DNA of 64,000 nt from Hexactinellida sp. DTS-2022 (taxonomy: Eukaryota > Porifera > Hexactinellida). The translations under genes and the position numbers were made by a program. The DNA is taken from positions 4,774,001-4,838,000 of the forward strand of contig JAPNXP010000005.1 in the NCBI GenBank assembly GCA_028753945.1, given 5' to 3'. The notes beneath the pieces are model-generated. The model saw only the letters and a program-made list of their open reading frames with translations. It did not search any database and was not told the origin of the DNA. Of the stretch, positions 1 to 10,800 are shown in pieces; position 1 is the first letter of the stretch, and the number at the start of each line of letters is the position of its first letter.

Positions 1-3000
1 GTGTGGCGCGTACATAGAGACGATGAACAGAACTTATTTTGTGGTCAGAAACGGGACAAGCCAGGTGTTCCACTTGAAAGCGCCGACTGAAGAGGAGAAG
101 CAGCAATGGGTGACGTCACTCACTAAGGCGAAGAGTCAAGTGAGGACGAACACTATATAACCATTTTAATATTATAGTAGAACCTCGTTAGTATGAACAT
201 CAGGGGACCGTTAAATGCGTTCGCCTTTCCGGAATTTGTATTAACGTATATCATTTGTATTGAAAAGGCTTTTAACTGGAATTCGTATTAACCATGTTCG
301 TACTGACGAGGTTCTACTGTATTAATTAACCTTGTGTTTATAGGCAATAAGAATAATAGAATCTGAGGTAGATGCTGCACCTGGTCGGTACAAAGATATC
401 GATTCAACTCACCCTGTCGATTCCCCTATTGACAGTCTACAGACCAAGCTATTGGATCTACAGAACAACTATGATAATCTGCAGAGAAAGGGACAGCAGT
501 TATTGCAAGTTATAAACACCGGTGATACACTTGACCACCTCAGTCCTGTTTTGAAGGAGAAATTCACTCTCTACTCCCTAACGGCCACTTCGCTACTTAA
601 GAAGGCTAACGAGTATTGTGATAGCGCAGCTGAAATGTTTACCAAGTGAGTTATTAGTTGAGAGCAAGGGTTTATAATATACAGTAGAACTCGGTTATAA
701 CGTACCCCCTTGGGAAAGGAAAATTAGTATGTATTATCCGAGTGTACGTAGTAACAGAGTTTACCCTACATAGAAATACATACTGCTGCTTTATAAACTG
801 GGTTCAAATAAATTAGTACGAACCCTCGTTATAACAGAGTTCTACTGTATATTGCAGTTTGTTTTACTGACCAAGGATATGTGAAATCCACATGATTAGA
901 ATATATATGATGTCTGATATAAGCACACCGGTTATAAGAACATATCGGATATAAGCACACTATGTTAGAAAACGGATGCCATATACCTGTATAATTTATG
1001 TCGGTTATAAGAACCTTAAGTGCAGTTCCCGACGATTATAACCGGCATCCACTGTATATGATATCACAAATAATGACAATGTGTTTAATTCAAGCTAATC
1101 ATAAATTCCGGGGGGTACAATAATGTTACAAAGCTAATCGTATACCATTGTTTTAATTCATCCTGTCTACACAACTCTTTTGGTTATTCCCAAATTACAT
1201 TTCTTTATAATTAAATCTCTATTTATAAATGTTCTATGAAACAGGGAAATTTTAATATTAACTATCCCTCGCGAATAAAACAACAGGAAAATTAAGCTAT
1301 TTACAATGTTAAATATGTTAATGTGTGACAGGTGAAAGGATTATTATAACTGTAAAACAAGTTAGCTATCTGAATATAATTTATAGTACATTAATTTCCA
1401 CATAAATATTTACTACTATATCTCTTGTAAATAATAACATAATTTTTGTAATACGTTATACGGTATTATATACAATTTATAATAAACGTATTGCGTGTTA
1501 CAAGTACAGTACACCCTCGCTAATCCGAAAGGAGATCCAAAATTATTTTTCGTGTAAATTTGGGGGAAAATTCTAAATATTTGTATATTACAATGGAATT
1601 ATTAAAAAATAAGTCTCAGACAAGTATTTAGGTAGTATACTACAGTAGAGTTGCTTTATTTGCAACTCGAGTTTGCCACTAAATCTGGTTGCTAATAGGC
1701 GAAGTTGCTAATAGGGGAATGAAATTAACAGTATTATCAACGCTTGGATTAAAAAGGTTTGGTTCGGATTAGCTGGGTCTCCTTTTATAGAAGTCTATAG
1801 AAAGTGTATTACTTCACTAATCAGAATTGAAATTTTTGAATCGGAACATCTCTGTTCGGATTATCGAGGGTTTACTGTAATAGGAGACATATCAATAAAT
1901 CGAGTAGTAAGATGACTCCAGTTATGATTAGATAATCAGGAGTTGAAATAATCTGAAGTTAAATATGAGATCACTTATGTATATATGGCATGATATTCAT
2001 ATGGCATGATATTCAAATGGAATAATCAATGGGTTTATTATTATCGCATTATTCTTTAAATATTTGGCAACAATGGAGATCGTATTTTAACACTGGACAC
2101 ACGTTATGACAAATCATGAAAAGTGAACACCTCTCAAAAGTGAACGTTTTGGCTGGTCCCCAGGGTGTTCATTTTCTAAGGTTTTACTGTAATTGAATTA
2201 ATTTAATAGAAAATCATAGACCATATTATTACAACATAGTTAATTAGTTAGTCCTATAGTTAAATACAGTGAACTCCCGTTATAACGAAGTCGGATATAA
2301 CGAAATGAGATTTTCCCCCAGAGCACTAAATGCAGTCATTATTATCTGCATATAACCCGGATATAACGAAGGGTTTACAGGTCCCAAGCACTTCGTTATA
2401 CCGAGAGTTAACTGTAATACATACATTTAATAGGTGTCAAAAAGCGTTTATCGAAGAAGAACGCCAAAGAGAAGAACTGGCTAACGAAATAGAATCTCTC
2501 GCGAACCAACTTGTTGAGTTGGAAAAACAATGTCTCGACAAGGACCAGGAAGAAAGCTTGAGTGGCAGTAGCTCATTTGCAGAGCCCATCGTTGTGATGT
2601 CAGGCAGAAACCCTAACAAATCTTCGTCTAAAGTCCCCTCTAGCTACATGGCACACAGGGAGAATGGAATAGCATTTGCAGACACAGAACATGATATTGT
2701 GCCTCCGGACTATAGTGACTATTCACCGCCTAACTTGTCGGAGGATGACGATGAGTTCTTTGATGTAAGGTGTGTACTTCAATTCTCAAATTATAAACTA
2801 TATAGTAGAACCTCGTTAGTACTAATACGAACACTATTCAGTCCCCTTCAAAGCCTTTCCAATACAAATTATATTGGTTAATAGTAACTTAATACGAATT
2901 CCGGTAAGGCGAACACATTTTGATGGTCCCCTGATGTTCGTACTAACGAGGATCTAACTATACGTATTTAATACAATGTATATTAGCACATACCTTTTAT

Positions 3001-5662
3001 AGTGAAACTTCTCCCGAACCCCATTATACGAACCCAGTCCTAGCCTACCAAAGCAAGGATAGCATATTCTGTGGTCTGGAGACTTGTCACGCGAAAGGTG
3101 TAGACGAGGGCCCCGGGCCGTATTATCAACCTGGGCCCGAAGGTCTCAACAGAGATCTCAACACGCCGAGAAGTCCCTCGCAGAACTTCCTACAGAACCC
3201 AAATCCTCCTCCTACTATAGCCAACAGAAGGAGGTCTATACCTCCCAAACCAAATGTTAGGTAGGAATACCATACACTAAGATATTATTCAGCTAATTTC
3301 TCATTGTATATTTGGTTCAAGGAATTATCCAGCAGCGCGAGACGCTCCTTTGGAACATGATTTTTTGAAATTTAAATTTAGGAGCGCGAAATTTGGAATC
3401 CTCTCCTATACCGTAACATTAACTGTGATTTATAGGAGTATAAAAATTGGATCAGACCAGGATTAGGAGCGTATTTACAAATGGCTGTATAATACACTGA
3501 ATATCATGCACACGATTTTTGTAATACAATAGCTATCGTTAAGGTTACCGTCGAAGTGTTCATATCATATTAACCGGTGTCACTTACATGCATTTGTATA
3601 GAATAGGGGTATTAAACTTTGTACCCATTAGCCGATATAACACCTTATCCGTGTTCCTTTTAACTAAAGTCTACTGTATATTTATATTTTGTGTGAATAG
3701 GTTGAGTTATTGGTCGATTCTCAAGAACTGTATTGGAAAGGACCTGTCTAGGATACCAATGCCCGTACAATTCAATGAACCAGTCTCGTTTCTACAGAGA
3801 ATAGTAGAAGAATTTGAGTACAGCAAGATATTGGACACGGCTGCTTCTAAGGATTCCCTGGAACAGCTGTGCCACATAGCTGGCTTCACTGTTAGCTCGT
3901 ATAGCACCACGATTCATAGAACCACTAAGCCGTTTAATCCGTTATTAGGAGAGACTTATGAGTGTGACAGAAGGAATGAGACTGGATGGAGAGTGTTAAC
4001 GGAGCAGGTAACTGTTTTGTACAGTCGAAACCGTTTTTTTCTAACTAACTATATATTTTCTAAATTTATAAGAAATTCGCAATTTTGTTTTATTTTCATC
4101 TGTTTATTCCAACTATCGGATTTTTCTTACTTTATTTCCATGCAAAGAATTGGTTAGAAAAAAACGGTTTCGATTGTACTAAGTGACAGTGATATTAGTA
4201 CAGTTGAAATAGCGTAATAGCAAGTCGAATTTTGCACAAAATTTCTTGTGAAAAGGCGAATAATGCTATTAGAAGAACATAATTTACATTAAATGCTTTC
4301 TAGGGAATTATAAGACACTTGTTATTAAGCGAATATTAATATTAGTAAGATTGTTAATACAGTGATCTCTCGTTATAACGAAGTACTTGGGACCTGTAAA
4401 TTCCTTCGTTATATCCGGATATTCGTTATAATCGGATAAATAACTATTGCATTTAGTGCTCTGGGGGATAATATCCATTTCGTTAAAAGCGGGTATTTCG
4501 TTAACTTATATCCGACTTGGTTATAACGGGAGTTCACTATACACGAATTCCACTGTATATATTATATTAATTCATACGGACTTCCTTAGGTTAGCCATCA
4601 CCCTCCAGCAATGGCTGTACATGCAGAACATAAGAATTGGGTGCACTGGCAAGACTACACTGCTTCCAGCAAATTCCGTGGGAAATACCTTATCGTGATT
4701 CCTCACGGTGTGGGACATCTAGTATTCTACAGCAGTGGTAACCATTATACGTGGCGAAAGGTAACGAGCACTGTACACAATATTATAGTAGGAAAACTCT
4801 GGGTAGACCAACATGGAGAGATGGAGATTATTAACCACAAGACAAGGGATAGATGTATATTGAAGTATTTTCCTTACAGGTACTAACTCCTTATAAACGG
4901 TATAGGGCCGTTCAAACGTAATGTAACTCTTCCAAGGGGGCTCAACCAAATTTTAACCAATGTATTACAAAATGGTCCAAAAAGCGTGACATAGGGAGGG
5001 GTGTCTACTTTCAATTGAATTTTGCGTTAAATAACGTTGAATGGCCCTATAGAGCATAACTTATGTGTTTGTGTTTTAGTTATTTTTCGCGAGAAAGACA
5101 CAGAAGAGTAACAGGTACAGTTTTCGACGAGAATAAAGAGAAAAAGTTTATTTTACGTGGGTATTGGGACGAGTACATGGAGTATGCACCTGTCAGCATT
5201 GGTCCTGGGGGCAACCAGGTTATCGGAGACTACAAACATTGTTGGACAGGCGTTGAATGTAAACTGGATGAAAGCATGTACAACCTAACTGATTTCGCTA
5301 TCCTACTTAATGAAATGGAACCGGGGATTGCCCCTACGGATTGTAGAAATCGTCCCGACCAGAGAAAGATGGAGGAAGGAGATTTCGATGCTTCGAATAA
5401 AATCAAAGCCCTTCTCGAAGAGAAACAGAGAGCTAAGCGAAGAGAGCGAGAAGCGCAGGTTATGAGGGCACTCGAATTAGACCAGAAAGGGGAATCCGAA
5501 GAGGCACAGAAATACAGGGAAGAGTCGGAATACAAACCTTGTTGGTTCGAGAAACAATTCGACCCTTGTACTAACACTCTAGTACACACTTATAAGGGTG
5601 GATATTGGGAGGCAAAGCAATCCGGTTTCGAACATATTAAATCCCCAGACCTCTATTTATAG
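1..5662 (+). CDS. OSBP: Oxysterol-binding protein (OSBP1/2 class), 5' part missing
   Basis: Sterol/PI4P exchanger acting at ER-Golgi contacts. Exons by splice sites and phase: 1-139 (open at left edge), 344-645, 2434-2769, 3003-3260, 3701-4007, 4590-4879, 5080-5662 (stop TAG). The first exon is the C-terminal half of a PH domain (FHLKAP..EEEKQQWVTSL). Exon 2-3 give coiled-coil dimerisation sequence. The exon 3/4 junction creates EFFDVSE, an FFAT motif for binding VAP at the ER, preceded by acidic residues. Exons 5-7 are the ORD lipid-binding domain, with the family fingerprint EQVSHHPP made across the exon 5/6 junction, and the end LVHTYKGGYWEAKQ as in human OSBP. The N-terminal PH half lies outside the window. 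Several introns hold one MITE each. A poly(A) signal AATAAA sits at 5718-5723. Identity is sure; OSBP versus OSBP2 cannot be split here. Confidence 0.95.
174..321. repeat. MITE, family A (CAGTAGAACCTCGTTA ends)
   Basis: Inverted ends (TAGTAGAACCTCGTTAGTA / GTACTGACGAGGTTCTACT) in OSBP intron 1. Intron is 204 bp; about 56 bp remain without the element. Confidence 0.8.
681..850. repeat. MITE, family I (CAGTAGAACTCGGTTATAACG)
   Basis: Inverted ends with CAGT/ACTG tips in OSBP intron 2; a second copy lies at 42993-43143. Confidence 0.75.
910..1055. repeat. MITE, family D (GGTTATAAGAACAT / CCGGCATCCACTG)
   Basis: Diverged copy of the family seen at 8211, 31563, 32738 and 43512; ends with GGCATCCACTGTA. 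Confidence 0.65.
1506..1879. repeat. MITE family H interrupted by another repeat
   Basis: Ends ACAGTACACCCTCGCTAATC and GGATTATCGAGGGTTTACTG are inverted; the middle (about 1640-1760) holds a family G-like piece (GTTGCTAATAGGCGAAGTTG). Confidence 0.6.
2266..2416. repeat. MITE, family C (CAGTGAACTCCCGTTATAACG)
   Basis: Inverted ends with ATAACGAAGTCGGATATAACG inside; ends 17 bp before OSBP exon 3. Confidence 0.8.
2803..2960. repeat. MITE, family A
   Basis: OSBP intron 3 (233 bp). The right terminal repeat holds TACTAAC at 2941-2947. Confidence 0.8.
3320..3503. repeat. Repeat family M (GGAGCGCGAGACGCTCC type)
   Basis: Shares long stretches with 29640-29832, including ATTGGATCAGACCAGGATTA and AATGGCTGTATAATACACTG; shorter copy at 42883-42990. 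Confidence 0.7.
4019..4546. repeat. Three MITEs in a row (families E, G, C)
   Basis: Family E 4019-4179 (CAGTCGAAACCGTTTTTTTC / AAAACGGTTTCGATTGTA), a family G-like piece about 4198-4350, and family C 4361-4546. All in OSBP intron 5. Confidence 0.7.
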
Positions 5663-5717
5663 CGTATCGCTACCCAATACAAACCTTCATAAAAGTATTT
5701 TACGTTAAATAATAGAC

Positions 5718-5723
5718 AATAAA
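5718..5723 (+). terminator. Polyadenylation signal of the OSBP gene
   Basis: Canonical AATAAA 56 bp past the OSBP stop codon and before the convergent gene that ends at 5972. Position is right for a short 3' UTR. Confidence 0.5.
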
Positions 5724-5971
5724 GCACGTGGTGACGTTCAATCAACTATCGGTTCGATGTATATATTCATCAGACAGATTTATCAAGTGGCCTGGTGATA
5801 GTTGTTATAAATTGATCAGCTAAGTAGTATATACATTTGTTAACCTATTGATTTTTACAAAATATTAATATCTGGTTCATGCTGTATTGATTCATCAGTT
5901 CATTTGTTTCATTTATCTATTAACTGGGGTTATAAATGTAGTACAGTGAACAGTACAAATACAAAGGAATT

Positions 5972-6616
5972 CTATATATTATAATCTGCTATAAAGCATT
6001 GAATGCTATTTGCAATATCCACTTCGTTGGTTAAGAGGAATCCTTGCTTTAACAAGTTTAAGTCGAGAGCTAATTTCTTGGATAGAGACCTATAGAGATC
6101 AATGTTATCTCTAATTCCTTGCCTTTCCCAATCCGGTATTGAGTCTTCAAAGCAACATTTGATTGTATCGAACACTTCAGGATCAATGTCACTCGTTTTC
6201 TCGATTAGAAAGGAACGGAGTTTCCCATTAACATCCATTGTGTTTGGCTGTCCTTTTTCGTCTAGTCGTAAGATGTCTTGGTAAAGTAGTTCATCGAACT
6301 CGCACAGTTTTCCATCTGAACTGATTATATCTTCGATATTTTCAGATAGCACCCATCTATTGCAGCACTGTAGGTATTCACTCAGCAATTTCAAACATAA
6401 TCTGTGTTCTTTTGATAATATTTGCATTAGTTTTAGGCCAGCGAGACTCGGTTTATCAAATACGCTCTCCCACTCTCTCTCATTGATTCGGAATAAAAAC
6501 GCTAATTTCTTGAGGTCCGTATTTTCTAGCTTATCCACTAACTGTATTATTTTGATATTTAATCCAGATATTGCTTGGAGTGTGCCAATAGAACTTGGGT
6601 AGAAAGGAGTAGCCAT
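5972..6616 (-). CDS. Unrecognised 214-aa protein, possible death-effector-like fold
   Basis: A single open frame of 214 codons, ATG to stop, converging on OSBP. I do not recognise the family. It is all-helical in appearance, acidic, without signal peptide or membrane segment. Residues about 20-85 (LVDKLENTDLKKLAFLF..., then a run of Leu-rich helices) have the spacing of a death-effector-type six-helix bundle, and residues about 150-205 (RQGIRDNIDLYRSLSKKL) could be a second copy. The hydrophobic pattern is suggestive only; no catalytic or binding motif is visible. Start chosen as the first ATG (MATPFYPS). If it is a DED protein it would be an adaptor in caspase signalling; that is a guess to be tested by profile search. 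Coding status itself is likely from length and even codon use. Confidence 0.55.
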   Translation of the reverse strand: MATPFYPSSIGTLQAISGLNIKIIQLVDKLENTDLKKLAFLFRINEREWESVFDKPSLAGLKLMQILSKEHRLCLKLLSEYLQCCNRWVLSENIEDIISSDGKLCEFDELLYQDILRLDEKGQPNTMDVNGKLRSFLIEKTSDIDPEVFDTIKCCFEDSIPDWERQGIRDNIDLYRSLSKKLALDLNLLKQGFLLTNEVDIANSIQCFIADYNI

Positions 6617-6721
6617 TTTATTAAATCGCGATTAATAACTGTCTTTTATGTGTCATTGAAATTCGCAAGTTGTATTTCATTGGTTAAATAATATCCCTAT
6701 TTCTGTATAGGACTAAAATCA

Positions 6722-6882
6722 AATTCATTCAAGGGACCAAAATTTGTTCATAATAAAGACTTCATAATAAGCGAACTCAACTTAATACAAACTCTATGTA
6801 AGTTGTAAGTTGAGACAATAGGGCTTGTTCATAATAATTTTAAACAGACAAAAAATGTCACAATAAGCAGACGGACTGTATT
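6722..6882. repeat. MITE, family L (TTCATAATAAAGACTTCATAA)
   Basis: Same sequence class as 33762-33950 and 62343-62527; lies between two genes. Confidence 0.65.
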
Positions 6883-6908
6883 TACATTCGCATTATTGTA
6901 TTAAGCAC

Positions 6909-7670
6909 ATGGCCAGTAGCACTGAGATATGCACCAGTTGTAAGACACAGCGCGCTAACCCGGGTTACAGATGGTGCGAGTCTTGCTACCTCAAAACCCG
7001 GCCTGGCCCTGCTTATTCGCACTGCAGAAAATGTGGTAGCCCTCCGAATAGAGGGTTCGATCTATGTGAGTTCTGCTATAAGAAAGAGAAAATAGCCCAC
7101 ACGCCGCGTGGAAGGCTCTGTATCATTTGTCTAACTAGTTGGGCGGAAACTGGACTTGATTTGTGCACAAACTGTTTGACTTCATTGGACGATCCAGATA
7201 GGCTTCTTATGAACCAAATCTGCAACAGATGTCACAAGAACCCCCCAAACCCCGGATATCTGATTTGCGAGATATGTTTCCGGAACGAAGAAGCCATGAA
7301 CATACACGGACCCTACTTTAACGGGATTGTACAAGCACAGCTCGCAAAGCCTATTATCGGAGGGTTCCGACCTATTGTTCCAGTCGATTTCCCTCCTCGC
7401 ATTACAACTGATTTCGCATCATTCAGCGAACAAAGCAGTCCCGAAAGAGACCCACGGACCTTGCTTAACATGGGATCTACATACGTAACTACAAAGCATA
7501 AGGAGAGAAAGAGCTCTACTGCATCAGACACTGACTACTACCACTGTATATGTCCACACTGTTATAGCGATACTAGTAGAGAAGACTTGTTCTACTGTAC
7601 ACACTGCTTAGTTAGTGTTGTGCAGGTAGGAGATAATATCTGTAACAGTTGCAGAAATAACCTGAAATGA
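6909..7670 (+). CDS. Cysteine-rich protein with repeated CxxC zinc modules
   Basis: Single exon of 253 codons. Four or five similar units each carry two CxxC pairs: about residues 8-33 (CTSC..NPGYRWCESC), 39-59 (CRKC..CEFC), 70-91 (CIIC..CTNC), 104-125 (CNRC..NPGYLICEIC), then after a low-complexity, Ser/Thr-rich linker a C-terminal block at about 212-250 (CPHC..CTHC..CNSC). The NPGYxxCxxC signature between the Cys pairs suggests small treble-clef or ribbon folds binding zinc. No enzyme domain, signal peptide or membrane helix. A related unit ([14 protein letters not shown]) occurs inside the GIY-YIG gene at 21526-23274. The gene ends 143 bp before the C2CD3 start codon on the same strand, so the C2CD3 promoter must lie in or near its 3' end. 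Function unknown. Confidence 0.75.
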   Translation: MASSTEICTSCKTQRANPGYRWCESCYLKTRPGPAYSHCRKCGSPPNRGFDLCEFCYKKEKIAHTPRGRLCIICLTSWAETGLDLCTNCLTSLDDPDRLLMNQICNRCHKNPPNPGYLICEICFRNEEAMNIHGPYFNGIVQAQLAKPIIGGFRPIVPVDFPPRITTDFASFSEQSSPERDPRTLLNMGSTYVTTKHKERKSSTASDTDYYHCICPHCYSDTSREDLFYCTHCLVSVVQVGDNICNSCRNNLK

Positions 7671-7813
7671 GTTTAATATTTTATTGACTTAAAGAACTTT
7701 AGTGACCACTTTCTTATTTCTGTTTTAACAGATAATTGAATGCTGTGCTTTATTTTTTTGTATTTTTTTGTATGACTAATGTGCGGATTTATTATATTTG
7801 AATTATTAATTAA

Positions 7814-10800
7814 ATGGTTTCTAGAATGCCTAAGATTCCAAAGCCAGATAAGGTATCAACATTAGGGCGCAATAGGAACGTTACCTTTATAAGCCCAAAA
7901 AAGAATCCAGGAAGAAAACTAATAAAACGCAAGAAAAAGAAACAACTCAAGTTAACAGGGAAATCTCTCCCAGCTCTCCAAGCAGTGGTTACGGGTACAC
8001 AGGAACCTTGTTCCTTGCCCCCCTCTGTACAGGGGCCCTTGAGGGGTACACTAGTTGTCACGATCGGGCAAGTGGACTGGCGATTGCCTATAAATCCACC
8101 TGAGGCTTTAGCCATTAGGTAGTGTAGTTAAAATACAATAGAACCAATGTATTTAATTATACAGTCATTTGTAAATACGCTCCTAATTCTGATCTAAGTT
8201 GTCTTATACAGTGGATGCCGGTTATAAGAACATCGTTGGGAATTGCATATAATGTTCTTATAGCCGGCATAAATTATATAGAGTATATGGCAATCGTTTT
8301 CCTTACTTTTCCAGTAGAATGTTCTTATATCCGGCATTTTCTTATAACCGGTGTACTTATATCTAGTTTGAATACATTAGAAAATGTTAGTAACGGCCAC
8401 CAACCAAAAATGGCCGTTATGTATAGGTGGCTGTTAATATATGTAATATAATGTGGAGGACCTATTCTAAGTGGTCGTTATAGACAGGTAACTGTTATAA
8501 TATGTGAAGTCATGTGGGGACCTATTTTAAGTGGTCGTTATAGACAGGTTCTACTGTAGTAATTAACTGTTGTTATCAACAACATTCCTTCTTGTAGATT
8601 GCGTTGGTGGGGAGAGTCTTGTCACAAGACCCTGTACCCACCCATTATCCACGAGGGACAGATTATACAATCTATCAACACAAACCCCATCTGTAGTAAG
8701 TTCTACAAACACATATTTATTCCGATTATACACAAAATACAAGAGTTCGGACTTTAATACGTATAGTCAATCGTTTTGCTTCTTTTCTTCAATCTGTTGA
8801 TTTAAGAGGAACCATTGATAAGTGCATGGCAGAATTGTTATTAAACATCCTATCAGCCCAAAGGTAATTAGGAAAAAGTAGCACATAAACTGCATTAGTG
8901 AGAGATCCTGTATGTAATCTAACATTTTAGATTCTATAGAAATTCATGGTTATTTCTAAAGAAATAGCTAATAATATTGTTACCTACTAACTCCCCAAAT
9001 TAGTTCTTATAATATTATTGCTATAAATACTCGCTACAACAACTAAAATCTCTTTTTATTCTTCCTACTAAATCCAAACTTTCCTCTCCTCCTAGCGATT
9101 TGTAGTTTGGAGAATCTCATCTTATTATAGCGTTGGAATTTCGCGTCAGCTAACAGCTCCTCTACCATTGTCTTTTTCCGATCTTTCTTTGTCGACCGAC
9201 ACGAATAGAACTCTCCAGGGCCTTCTATCAACTGTCCTATCTGGAAGAACTTTGGTTTAGCTTTTTTAGTTTTCTTTTCGCTATAATACCGCTTTGGATC
9301 GAGAGAGCCTCTCAATTCCAATACTCTCAACTCGTTCTCAAGTTCCTCTGTCATTTCTGGGGCCCGCATTTCGTGCCAGCCTATAGAGTTTATAATGTAA
9401 ATTTAATAGTTGACTAATTCATTGAATTATATAAATGTTTGATAAACTTGTATCGTTACAAATTTATTTTTCCCAACCGTAACTCTCGATAGATAATGGA
9501 GGATATTTCTATAACATAAATTGAATATACGTCACGTAAATATATGAGTAACTTTCCTTGAAGATTCACTCATTAACAAATTTAGAATAATTCCTGTATT
9601 ATTCATTTATTGGCTATTATTCAATGAATTATTCAACTTAGAATGTAATAGTAGCGGCGGTTAAATTGACAATTAGTACTACTATACAATGTTATAAGTT
9701 ACCTTTTCCTGTTTTCTTTTCCCTCTCCTCCCTTCTTAGCTTTTTCAGTCTGTACTTACTTACCCTGAGGGGGGGTACACGCTCTTTCTGCATAAAATCC
9801 GCAGTAATTACACTCTTCTTTAGGATGGACTCGCCGTTATTTTCCTTCTGAGTTTCATCATTACTCATTAACTGCAGTCTCTGGAAAGCTGCCTCAGCTT
9901 CGCTCGGATCGTAACTGATAAGAGACGGGATTTGTAGCTCGTATTGGATGTTGGGCACTTCTAGGAAGTTTGTCTTTTCTGATAAACCGAAACTTAAGTC
10001 CATTTCTAACTACAGTAGACTCTCGTTAATTAATACGAACAGATAAGGCGAAATATCGGTTAAGGAGTACAAGGTTTATTTCCCCTACTTAATTGCAAGT
10101 AACTCCGGTTAATACGAATTCCGGATAATACGAACAGATTTCTACGGTCCCCTGGTGTTCGTATTACGAGAGTCTACTACTGTTATTAAACTACTAGTTG
10201 TCTTGGGACATGAACTTTCGAATGGAATGATTTAGTATATAAGTGTATTTGTTTGTTTAACTACATATTAAATTATATCGTTATTTCTTCTTTGCTTCTT
10301 CGTCTTTCTCTCTGAACATTTGTCGTTTGCCTTGTCCCTTCACTCTAAGCTTACCCGCTTTCTCTCTCTCGCTGAAAACCCAATCTCTGAATTCCCAATG
10401 TTCGTCGTAATACAAACCCATGCCCCGTAGTTTCAACAGTAGTGAATCAAATTTCTTAAAAGGTGGGTAGAACTGTTCAAGCTCCATTTCCCAAGGACGG
10501 CGGGCGAACAATCTTGCTATTTTCAGCTCCTGGTTCGGCCGAACTACTTGCCCGAATATTATTTTTCTGAGACGAGACATCCGCATTTGATACTGTCGGA
10601 GAGATTTAGACATTCTAATTTGTATTTTACAACATTGTAAGCTCTAAAACAGTGGTTCCCGACTTGGGGTCTACAATATCTCAATATTTGTATTACGGTC
10701 AATGGGAGGGTCCACATAATTTCTAATATTTGCTATAGCCTATAGGGGGTCCACGGTTGAAAAAGGTTGGGATTCGCTGCTAAATAATAAAGGCATTCAA

